DNA from: Methanomicrobiales archaeon
Lineage (GTDB): Archaea; Halobacteriota; Methanomicrobia; Methanomicrobiales; Methanospirillaceae
DNA: 33,629 nt
Reading direction: 5' to 3'
Assembly: GCA_026394765.1 (NCBI GenBank)
Contig: JAPKXQ010000034.1
Coordinates: 1 to 33,629, forward strand
Part shown: positions 18,914 to 27,492 of the stretch, in pieces
How the letters are laid out: each line of letters begins with the position of its first letter
Numbering within the stretch: position 1 is the stretch's first letter
Notes under the pieces: generated by a model
Databases searched by the model: none
Seen by the model: the letters and a program-made list of their open reading frames with translations, nothing else
What the model was told of the DNA's origin: nothing
Translations under genes and position numbers: made by a program

Positions 18914-19159
18914 TCACCTGCTAGTAAAGAGTGGCGTCAGGCGGTCTTCACGTACCTTGCCTGCTATGCAGAGGTCTGGCGAGGTAAGAAAGGAGGTCCC
19001 GACCTGGAGCACCGGGGCCTCACGGACAAAGACCCCGTTCACCCTGAGTTCAGTTAAGGCTGCCGGGGTGCTCATGTCCTGCTCGACAAATTGTATGCCG
19101 CGCTTGTTGAGATACTCCTTGAGAAGTTCGCAATTGGGACAGGACTCAAGGGTATACAC
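18914..19159 (-). CDS. NrdH/glutaredoxin-like protein
   Basis: 81 aa: MYTLESCPNCELLKEYLNKRGIQFVEQDMS... with CPNC redox motif and APVLQVG cis-Pro segment. Directly abuts nrdD. Confidence 0.82.
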   Translation of the reverse strand: MYTLESCPNCELLKEYLNKRGIQFVEQDMSTPAALTELRVNGVFVREAPVLQVGTSFLTSPDLCIAGKVREDRLTPLFTSR

Positions 19160-19350
19160 GATGATTTCGCGAATTTCGCTTATAATTACCCCTCCTTACA
19201 TCGTTACACAATAGGGAGGCTCTCACATAAATGATTCTGATATTGTTCAGGACTGGTATATTCTGAAGAGGATCCAAACCCGCCGATAGGAAGAAGTTCC
19301 TTCTGCACAAAGAGATGACGCTAACAGCGCGGTGGGTGTGACCAGCAGGG

Positions 19351-19941
19351 GTGAAGACCTCATTATATGGTCCCCGCTGCAATGCGAGGGAGAGTACCAT
19401 CGTCCGAACATTTGTTGCCATTGAGATCCCGGCAGAGATCCGGGAACGCCTAGGGGAGGTCCAGGTACCCCTCGGCAGGAGCAGGGCCCGCCTCACCATG
19501 GTAGATCCCAAGTCGATACACATCACCCTCAAGTTCCTTGGAGAGGTCCATGAGGAGAAGATCTCTACCATAGCAGCCGCCCTCCAAATGATCGTGATGA
19601 CCCAATTTAACGTCACCGTCGGGCCGGCGGGTGGGAACCGGAGGGACCGGCCCCGCGTGATCTGGTCAGATATCCGGGACGAGGGGAAGTGCGTGGCACT
19701 GGCGACTGCGATCGATGACCGGCTCGCACCCCTGGGGTTTCCCCGCGAAGAGCGCCCCTACCACCCGCATGCAACTGTCGCCCGGGTGAAAGAGTTCGAC
19801 CCTTCACTCATCTCAGCAATCAGGTCTCTTCCACCCGGAGAATTCGGTTCATTCACAGTCGAGGGATTCTCTCTTAAGAAGAGTACCCTCACCCCAGACG
19901 GCCCGCGCTATGAGGACCTCTGCACAATCAGGTGGGAATGA
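19351..19941 (+). CDS. thpR: RNA 2',3'-cyclic phosphodiesterase (2'-5' RNA ligase family)
   Basis: Two HxT motifs, IHITLKFLGEVH and HPHATVARVKEF. The body begins VRTFVAIEIPAEIRERL, so the true start may lie downstream of 19351. Confidence 0.88.
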   Translation: MKTSLYGPRCNARESTIVRTFVAIEIPAEIRERLGEVQVPLGRSRARLTMVDPKSIHITLKFLGEVHEEKISTIAAALQMIVMTQFNVTVGPAGGNRRDRPRVIWSDIRDEGKCVALATAIDDRLAPLGFPREERPYHPHATVARVKEFDPSLISAIRSLPPGEFGSFTVEGFSLKKSTLTPDGPRYEDLCTIRWE

Positions 19942-21314
19942 AGTCCCCACTTGAGAAGGAGGTCCTTGCAAAGGTCCGCCCTACTGATGAGGAGATCTGC
20001 CAAGTATGTGCGGTCGCTGCCAGGATCATCGACGAGGTAGATAAGAGCGGACTTGCCGAGGGGATGGTCGTGGGGTCAGTCGCTCGCGATACCTGGGTGC
20101 GGGGCGACCGGGACCTTGATATCTTCATGCTCTTTCCACCTGACCTTTCCAGGGAAGATCTGGAGCATGAGGGGCTCGCTCTTGCATACCGGGTCTTTAC
20201 CGCATTGGGGGCAAGGGCCCATGAGAAGTATGCAGAGCACCCCTACCTCAACGCGACCTTAGAAGGGCTCGATGTGGACCTTGTCCCCTGTTACCGGGTG
20301 GCATCCGGCTATGAGATCCGAAGTGCGGTGGACAGGACCCCGTTTCATACCCGCTATGTGAAGGCCCATATCGGGGACTATCGGGACGATGTCCTCCTCT
20401 TGAAGCAGTTCGCAATCTCCGGAGGCGTCTATGGTTCTGACCAGATGACAGGGGGGTTCTCAGGATACCTCTGCGAGCTACTGGTCATCCATTATGGGGG
20501 TTTTCCCCGGGTCATCCAGGCAGCATCCCGCTGGCGGCCTGGGACTGTTATCGCGGTTGAAGCAGAGGGGAACCGGGAATTTCATGAGCCCCTCATTGTC
20601 ATCGACCCTGTCGACCCGGGACGAAACGTCGCTGCCGCACTGTCCCTCACCCGGATGGCTGACTTTGTCGAGCTCTGCAGAGGGTACCTTACAGCACCCA
20701 AAGAGGCCTTCTTTCTGTCTCCTGCCCCCCCGGGCATCACCCGTGATATGGTGGAAGATATCATCCGTGACCGTGGGACCGCCCTCTATGCCCTTGTCTT
20801 TATGACACCACCCTATATCGAAGAGGTCGTGGTCCCCCAGCTCAAGCGGAGTGAGGCGTCTTTGGCTTCTCTGTTCACACGCCACGGATTCCATTTGACT
20901 AGGGCAGATTCAAAGATGAACGGCATACGCTCGATGGTACTAGTTGAACTCGAGTCTGGCTCTGCACCGAGGGTGCGACGCCACCGTGGCCCCCCGGTAT
21001 GGAACCTCGAGAACGCAGAGAAGTTCCTGGCAAAGTATCTCGGACCTGATGCTTCATCTGTTTTTGCTGGGCCTTACAATGAGGAGGGGGTCTACATCGT
21101 AGAGGTCCCCCGTGCTTATACAGACGCCGGATCACTCCTCGCCTCTCCCGAGGTTATGGGAGTAGGTCTGGGCAAGCATATCAGGATTGCATTAGAGGGG
21201 GGCTGGGAAGTACTAAAGGACGAAGAGTGCGTCATCCCTGGGTTTGAGGAGTTTGTCAGGGACTTTCTAGGGAAGTCCTCTCCCCTCGTCAAGGTGATTA
21301 GGGGAGTGCAGTAG
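19932..21314 (+). CDS. cca: archaeal (class I) CCA-adding tRNA nucleotidyltransferase
   Basis: GSVARDTWVRGDRDLDIFMLFP nucleotidyltransferase motif, LEGLDVDLVPCYRV, and FHTRYVKAHIGDYRDDVLLLKQFAISGGVYGSDQMTGGFSGYLCELLVIHYG. Confidence 0.95.
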   Translation: MGMKSPLEKEVLAKVRPTDEEICQVCAVAARIIDEVDKSGLAEGMVVGSVARDTWVRGDRDLDIFMLFPPDLSREDLEHEGLALAYRVFTALGARAHEKYAEHPYLNATLEGLDVDLVPCYRVASGYEIRSAVDRTPFHTRYVKAHIGDYRDDVLLLKQFAISGGVYGSDQMTGGFSGYLCELLVIHYGGFPRVIQAASRWRPGTVIAVEAEGNREFHEPLIVIDPVDPGRNVAAALSLTRMADFVELCRGYLTAPKEAFFLSPAPPGITRDMVEDIIRDRGTALYALVFMTPPYIEEVVVPQLKRSEASLASLFTRHGFHLTRADSKMNGIRSMVLVELESGSAPRVRRHRGPPVWNLENAEKFLAKYLGPDASSVFAGPYNEEGVYIVEVPRAYTDAGSLLASPEVMGVGLGKHIRIALEGGWEVLKDEECVIPGFEEFVRDFLGKSSPLVKVIRGVQ

Positions 21315-21717
21315 ATCTATCTGAATGCCAGATTCGGTGGATACTCACTCGGCACATACTCACTACCACTCATTTCCAATCTCACTTTTTTCTGCCATAA
21401 GGTGTCCAGATTTTTAATCACCTGGCAAATATTTGAAAAAATATCCATGTCCATGGGCAGGCAAAACTGAAGAATTCCAATTTCACAACTCATACTCCGC
21501 ATGATCATTAAGGGACTACGTAGAGTGCGTAAAAATATTTTTAGGTTTTTCTCCAGATTCAGGATGAAATCAAATTAGCAAAAATGATCATTGACACCCT
21601 GCGGCAGGAGTTCATTGGTCTTATGATTTCTTGCTAGTGTTTATGGGTAAGAAAAATATTCTAGCAATCCATCATAAAATTGGAGAAGAGCTGAAATAAA
21701 ATATTCGAAGGAAAAGA

Positions 21718-22212
21718 TCAATCAGCTTTTTGAGGGGCGCTATCGTAAAGGTGTTTGCTCTTCCCCCTCCATACTTGTATTAACGTTGGAACATACATAA
21801 CTGCAAAACCAATGATGACAGACAATATGATGTCAAATTGGTTTAGTATTCCAGATTCCAAAAAGTTAGTGTAAATATACACTGCAACAGGGGCATATAT
21901 TGCACTTGCAGTTACGACACCTGGAGAATATTCACCTGTATAGAGGGTAAAGAATGCATGGATTAAAAAATTTGAAAATATCCATGCAGCGGTGGATAAT
22001 CCAAGAACAAGCGTCCATTCACTTGGATAAAAGGTTGCAAGAAATACTGATATCAGAACATAAGCCATGAAAATAACGTTTCCAAGAATGAATTGGGCGA
22101 AAGTGGATGGTGCAGAAAAATATCTCTTTGCCCACGGGACAAACCTTGGTGTTTCCTCAATAATATGTATAAAATATGCAATTGGTACCAACCACAGAAT
22201 ATTTAAGTCCAT
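21718..22212 (-). CDS. HXXEE-domain membrane protein
   Basis: Multi-TM 164 aa. N-terminal AYFIHIIEETPRF matches the HxxEE signature. Confidence 0.7.
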   Translation of the reverse strand: MDLNILWLVPIAYFIHIIEETPRFVPWAKRYFSAPSTFAQFILGNVIFMAYVLISVFLATFYPSEWTLVLGLSTAAWIFSNFLIHAFFTLYTGEYSPGVVTASAIYAPVAVYIYTNFLESGILNQFDIILSVIIGFAVMYVPTLIQVWRGKSKHLYDSAPQKAD

Positions 22213-22326
22213 TTATTGCCCTTCCCGAATTGATATTAAATGATGGCATGTGTTGCACAGGGCCCCACAAATCATAGTTAACATTTCTATTCACTCCTGT
22301 CTGGTATATATTTTGTTGATTTCCAA

Positions 22327-22841
22327 TTATTTGTTAACCAGTCCATCACTCATATTCAAGAGACGTTCAAACTCAATAGGTTTCATAAATTTCGCCAATG
22401 TTTGCACTTTTATAAATGCGAGGACGTATCTGTCAAAAGCCTCTTTTGAATGGGACGTGCGACATGCAGCATTAGGTGTCCGGAACATTCTGCATATAGT
22501 GTGATACAATGGTTTGCTTATTTGTAAGAGATCTAACCATATCTCGGATAGTTCCTCGATAAGGAAAGATCTTTCCTATTTTTTTTGTATACCTGACTTT
22601 CTTGGCTGATAACTCCTAACACTCATCCCGGTTAGTTCAGCCACATCATCATGGAATAGCACACCAACATGTTTATGCGGTTTTTTTCAATAATCGAGAA
22701 TAAAGAAACGCTGAATCTTTTTGGGTAAATATCGACTTTCACGTAGTTTTTACTGCTACGACATATTGTGTGATCAAGCAAGTTGAAAGTTCTGTCATTA
22801 TCACCAATAAATGCCGTTATTTTCACATGGAGAAATATCAT
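22327..22841 (-). pseudogene. frameshifted DUF1670-like remnant
   Basis: Segments in different minus-strand frames: VLFHDDVAELTGMSVRSYQPRKSGIQKK / GKIFPYRGTIRDMVRSLTNKQTIVSHYMQNVPDT / CRTSHSKEAFDRYVLAFIKVQTLAKFMKPIEFERLLNMSDGLVNK. These fit the remembered DUF1670 C-terminal pattern. Boundaries approximate. Confidence 0.55.
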
Positions 22842-23038
22842 GAGTGTAAATTTCTATAAAAATAAACTTATGCTGTTTAGCAAAGAATAAGATATTTTGT
22901 ATAATAATAAGGGCCCAGTTATTTTTAGTCAATACACAGAGCAGGACCCATAGGCAATTATCGATCAAATTGCTCGCGAAAAGTGAAGGTGAGAGGGTAA
23001 GCCACCGTCGTCCAGTCACGATCCTGGGGTTCGATCTT

Positions 23039-24001
23039 TTACTCTTGAGTCTGCACCTCCGTCTTATCGTTCACTGATCTGACTTGATTAACTCCTTTCT
23101 TTCCGGTCGAGAGAACAATACTCACTGAGCTGTTCCTGATCTTTGACTCCAGGGATGCCTGTATCTTCGTAGCGGTCGCATGAACCTCTCCCATGTGCTT
23201 ATTTGAGTCAAACTCCAGGAGGATCTCGATATACACCATGCTTCCGGAACGGCGTGAACGAACCCCATGGAGGGCCTTGTAATCATCGAAGAACTCAGCC
23301 AGTTCCCGGGTGATGACGATCTGAAGGGACTCTTCCAGTGTCCGGTCCAAAAGGTCTGGAAAAGAAGTCATGAGGACCTTGTACCCTGACAGGAGGAGGA
23401 ACCCTGATATGATGAAAGAAGCGAAGGGATCAATATAGATCGACCAGGAGTAGCTCTCAAAAATTATGCCCGCCAGCAGAGAGAATAGGACAGTCCCATC
23501 AGAGAATGCCTTGGTCCTGAAGAGCCGCCACTGAGACTCCATAATCGGGGAGTGCTCCTTTTGAGCCACCCGGTAGTTCTTGATCCAGAGACCGCTGTTC
23601 GTGACGACCCCCAGGGTCATGAAAAAGATCCCGACCCAGACGCCTCCAGAATTGAGGATCTCGGGAGCAATAAGACGTGATATCGCGGTTGAGAAGACAA
23701 GGTAGAGAGAGATCAACATTGCCAACCCAACAATCGCGCTGGTGAGGTTCTCCAGCTTTCCCAGCCCATAGTCGTAGGCATGGTTCCCGCGGGAGACCTT
23801 TCTCAGGGTCAGCCAGGCGAGGAAGGTGGCAAAGATCTCATTTGCGCACTTGAGCACATCTGCCATCATCGTGACTGACCCAGACATCAATGCCGCAATG
23901 ATGTCTGGGATCCACAGGACTACGTCAATTATAAGACTCAGAAAAACGGCCCGTTCACGTTCGGCGTGGTTGGTACCACCTGCATCAATCTGCGCATGCA
24001 T
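23039..24001 (-). CDS. cation diffusion facilitator family transporter
   Basis: About six TM segments; AALMSGSVTMMADVLKCANEI, GNHAYDYGLGKLENLTSAIVGLAM, YIDPFASFIISGFLLLSGYKVL; cytoplasmic C-terminal domain. Confidence 0.85.
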   Translation of the reverse strand: MHAQIDAGGTNHAERERAVFLSLIIDVVLWIPDIIAALMSGSVTMMADVLKCANEIFATFLAWLTLRKVSRGNHAYDYGLGKLENLTSAIVGLAMLISLYLVFSTAISRLIAPEILNSGGVWVGIFFMTLGVVTNSGLWIKNYRVAQKEHSPIMESQWRLFRTKAFSDGTVLFSLLAGIIFESYSWSIYIDPFASFIISGFLLLSGYKVLMTSFPDLLDRTLEESLQIVITRELAEFFDDYKALHGVRSRRSGSMVYIEILLEFDSNKHMGEVHATATKIQASLESKIRNSSVSIVLSTGKKGVNQVRSVNDKTEVQTQE

Positions 24002-24073
24002 CGGGCGTGATCACAGATCAGAATAGGATATTAGGTACCATATAGCCATCTCCTGTTAAGGGTAGTGCAGAGG

Positions 24074-25750
24074 TCATTTCCACACTGGAGATAGAGGCCG
24101 TGGTGAGGATGCTCCTGACTCCACGTGCAGGGGGAGGTCCCTCAATCTCTGCCCAAATAACGGGAGAAAGTCTTTTTTTCGTGACATCACTCCGTCGAGT
24201 CGAAGAGGCTGACGGTCATATCCAAGGGCTGCGAGAACACCAGGTTTGGCGGCAGCGAAGAGTAGGCTCCCATTTCCAATCCCATTGGAGAAGAGGACGA
24301 GGTAGAGGGCGACCCCATCCCTTACGCGCAGGTTCTCAAGGGCATTTCTGATACTATCGACCCGTGTGAGCGCATAGTCATCAGATGCTACCATCACCTG
24401 GGCGATCGTCACCTCATGGCCAAACAAAGTATAGCGTTTCGCATCCCTGGGAATTAGATCCACTGGGGGGCAGTCCCCAGGGTCCATCCCGTGCTGAACG
24501 AGCGTGGTCCCAAGTTCGATAGGTTCGACGCCGACAATCCCGGCGAGGTAATCCACATTGTCGCGGTCTTCCAGGGTAGTAGTCGACATCCGAAGAACCA
24601 TGGTGTCAGAGAGGACCCCGCAAAGGAGAAGGCCTGCAATGGCAGGGGTCGGCGCAATACCAGATTCTCGGAACTTTCGCGCAATGATAGTCGAAGTCGA
24701 CCCCACCGGTTCGTTCAGAAACTTCACCGGGTTCAAGGTCGATATTGCGCCAAGTCGGTGGTGATCGATAACTTCTAATATATCAGCCCGCTCGATCCCA
24801 TCGACTGCCTGAGAGAACTCGTTGTGGTCGACCAGGACGACAGCTTTCTGTACCTCATGTAAGAAGGTATTTCGCGATATCATCCCCAGGAGTCGCCCCC
24901 CCCCATCAACTACGCATGCACTCCGGTAACGTGAGTTCGTAACCACCCGCTTTGCATATTCAAGGGGGTCTTCGGGTCTGAGGACTGGCATATCAGTGGC
25001 CATCACCCGTTCAGCAGGGACTGAAAGGAGGACCATGCGCCCCACAGAGAATGCATCGAGGGGCGACGCGATAATAGATACACCCCTGGCACGGGCGGCA
25101 TCAAGGATCCTTGTCCCTACTGGGGCGCCTTCGGCGATGATGAGCGCGGCGATACCAGCAGAGATTAGAGCGAGCTGTGACGGTTCGTTGTCTCCCATCA
25201 CCACCACGTCGCGTGGAGTGAGCCGGGAGAGGGCAACATGAAGTGCATCGATCACAATCACAACAGGACCATCGATGCAGGGTGAGGCCTCATTCCAGAC
25301 CGTCGCGTCCAGGATCCTTGCGAGCGTTGCAGGAGGTATCGGTCCGATTTTTAATGTATGGACTCGGTTAGGTGTGACAAATGCCTTTGCAAGACCATGC
25401 TCACTTACAAGACCAAGAAGCTCATCTTCCTGGCCGATAATGGGAATATTCCTGATATCCTGCTCGTCCATCATAGTAGCCACATCGATTGCGGGCATAT
25501 CCCTGGATGCACGGTGCGGGTAGAGGAACGGGATATCAGCGACAGTAGGCTCCACGCTCTCGATTATGACCGGGGCAGGGACTCCGAAACGTGAGAGTGC
25601 ATACTCTGATTCAGCATTCAAGGGTCCAGCAACTGCAGGGATAAACTTTCCAGACTCTCCAGTCAGGTTGAGTAGTGCGGAGTAACCTACCGCACTCGCA
25701 AGGCTGTCAGTGTCAGGGAGGCGATGGCCAATGACGTATACGGTCTGCAT
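24074..25750 (-). CDS. ppaC: manganese-dependent (family II) inorganic pyrophosphatase with CBS and DRTGG-like regulatory insert
   Basis: MQTVYVIGHRLPDTDSLASAVGYSALL, VLVDHNEFSQAVDGIERADILEVIDHHRLG and CGVLSDT (DHH family). CBS-like segments DIRNIPIIGQEDELLGLVSEHGL and SRYRSACVVDGGGRLLGMISRN. Start at ATG 25750 chosen over the longer ORF. Confidence 0.9.
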   Translation of the reverse strand: MQTVYVIGHRLPDTDSLASAVGYSALLNLTGESGKFIPAVAGPLNAESEYALSRFGVPAPVIIESVEPTVADIPFLYPHRASRDMPAIDVATMMDEQDIRNIPIIGQEDELLGLVSEHGLAKAFVTPNRVHTLKIGPIPPATLARILDATVWNEASPCIDGPVVIVIDALHVALSRLTPRDVVVMGDNEPSQLALISAGIAALIIAEGAPVGTRILDAARARGVSIIASPLDAFSVGRMVLLSVPAERVMATDMPVLRPEDPLEYAKRVVTNSRYRSACVVDGGGRLLGMISRNTFLHEVQKAVVLVDHNEFSQAVDGIERADILEVIDHHRLGAISTLNPVKFLNEPVGSTSTIIARKFRESGIAPTPAIAGLLLCGVLSDTMVLRMSTTTLEDRDNVDYLAGIVGVEPIELGTTLVQHGMDPGDCPPVDLIPRDAKRYTLFGHEVTIAQVMVASDDYALTRVDSIRNALENLRVRDGVALYLVLFSNGIGNGSLLFAAAKPGVLAALGYDRQPLRLDGVMSRKKDFLPLFGQRLRDLPLHVESGASSPRPLSPVWK

Positions 25751-25911
25751 AAAAACCACTCCTGGTAAACCTGCGCCAAATAAGGATGATGAGTCGGTAT
25801 CTTCCACATATGTCATGCACTCCGTGGAAGAACGTTTCGTGTTGCTATAGCTAGTGGCGACTTGATAGAAACGTCGATCAGATATGAGAGAAAGATGACT
25901 ATTTCGGGCAG

Positions 25912-27492
25912 TTGCGTATGGGTGAGACCATGTTCCAGGTGAGCGATCTTGCGACACTGCCCCAGGAACCCGGCTGCTATCTCTTCAGGGACGATAAGGG
26001 GTCGGTAATCTATATTGGCAAGGCCAAAGACCTCAAAAGACGGGTCTCCAGTTACTTCCAGCGCCACGACCTCGATTCCAAGACGCGCATCATGGTAGGC
26101 CATGCTCATCACTTTGACTTCATCGTGACTGCCAACGAAGTAGAAGCCCTACTCCTGGAAGACGCCCTGATCAAAGAGCACCAGCCTAAGTACAACATCG
26201 ACCTAAAAGACGCGAAGAGCTTTGCCTATATCCGCCTTACAGGGGAAGACTTTCCCCGCCTTGAGATTAGACGGACCAAGGCTGAAGGAGGAGAGATCTT
26301 TGGTCCGTTCACCTCTGCAGCAGAGCGAGACGAGGTCTTCTCATTGGTAAAGAGAGTCTTTCGACTCCGGACATGTCGAAGACTCCCCAGGAGAAGCTGC
26401 CTGAGGCTTCATCTCAGGACCTGCAGTGCACCCTGCAGCGGCGATGTGAGCAGGACCGAGTATGGAGAGCAGGTGAGAAGGGCAACCCTCGTCCTTCGGG
26501 GGAGGTCACATGACCTTGTCAAATCTTTGAAGGAGGAGATGACACAGTGTGCCGACGAGGAAGAGTTCGAGGCTGCCATAGCAATTCGAGACCAGATAAA
26601 GGCATTGGAAGGGCTCTCGCGCCGCCAGGACGTTGCAAGACAGGTGGAGCGAGACGAAGACGTCCTCACTTGGCGCCTCACTGATGACCGTGTCTTTCTC
26701 ATCCTTTTTCATGTCTATCAGGGAAGGCTCACCGCAAAGCATGCGTATATGTTTGAGGGCGGGGAAGACGTGATCGAGGAGTTTCTGGTGAGGTTCTATT
26801 CCGAGCACATCCCACCGCATGAACTTATCCTCCTTGCCAGTCCTGACCCTGCGATCACCGCATTCCTATCAACACGCCGTGGAGGGGCAGTCTCGGTGAC
26901 AGTACCCCAGAGAGGGGCCAAGGTGAGGCTCCTTGCACTTGCAGAGAAGAACCTTGAAGAGACTTTCTTCCACGAACAGCTCAAAGCACTCGACCTTCAA
27001 GAGCACCTCGGTCTCGACCACCCCCCTTCCCGGATCGAGTGCTTCGATATCTCTCACCTCTCCGGGACTGAGGTTGTTGGGGCGATGGTCCAGTTTACGG
27101 ATGGGAGGCCAGATAAACGCCAGTACCGGCGGTTTAAGATCCGGGACGTCCCTGGTATCGATGACGTGGCCGCCATCCGGGAGGTGGTGCGACGGCGGTA
27201 CCGGCGAATGAGAGACGAGAGCCTCCCACTTCCTGACCTTGTCCTGATCGACGGGGGGAAGGGCCAACTCAATGGTGCGAATGAGGAGATTTTATCCCTA
27301 GGACTCTCGATCCCGGTATTTTCCATTGCGAAAGGTAAGGAGTTGGTCTATGCACCCCGTCATGCCCATCCGCTCCCCTTCGATGCACACGAGCGTGCCC
27401 TGCGGTATCTCCAGGAGATCAGGGACGAGGCCCACCGGTTCGCTGTCGGATACCACCGGCTCATCAGAAAAAAGAGAGTCCTGCATGCATGA
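25912..27492 (+). CDS. uvrC: UvrABC system protein C
   Basis: GIY-YIG domain (PGCYLFRDDKGSVIYIGKAKDLKRRVSSYF), UVR motif, IECFDISHLSGTEVVGAMVQFTDGRPDKRQYRRF, LVLIDGGKGQLN. True start is probably 25918 or 25930. Confidence 0.97.
   Translation: MRMGETMFQVSDLATLPQEPGCYLFRDDKGSVIYIGKAKDLKRRVSSYFQRHDLDSKTRIMVGHAHHFDFIVTANEVEALLLEDALIKEHQPKYNIDLKDAKSFAYIRLTGEDFPRLEIRRTKAEGGEIFGPFTSAAERDEVFSLVKRVFRLRTCRRLPRRSCLRLHLRTCSAPCSGDVSRTEYGEQVRRATLVLRGRSHDLVKSLKEEMTQCADEEEFEAAIAIRDQIKALEGLSRRQDVARQVERDEDVLTWRLTDDRVFLILFHVYQGRLTAKHAYMFEGGEDVIEEFLVRFYSEHIPPHELILLASPDPAITAFLSTRRGGAVSVTVPQRGAKVRLLALAEKNLEETFFHEQLKALDLQEHLGLDHPPSRIECFDISHLSGTEVVGAMVQFTDGRPDKRQYRRFKIRDVPGIDDVAAIREVVRRRYRRMRDESLPLPDLVLIDGGKGQLNGANEEILSLGLSIPVFSIAKGKELVYAPRHAHPLPFDAHERALRYLQEIRDEAHRFAVGYHRLIRKKRVLHA

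Noticed and set aside
18389-19057. 222-aa plus-strand ORF (also 17366..17827)
   Set aside because: Antisense shadow of nrdD and the redoxin gene; sequence not domain-like.
21317-21508. 63-aa minus-strand ORF (MIMRSMSCEIGILQF...)
   Set aside because: Intergenic with no obvious ribosome-binding site or domain; too short to support.
26869-27267. minus-strand ORFs across uvrC/uvrB
   Set aside because: Antisense to strongly identified uvrC and uvrB.
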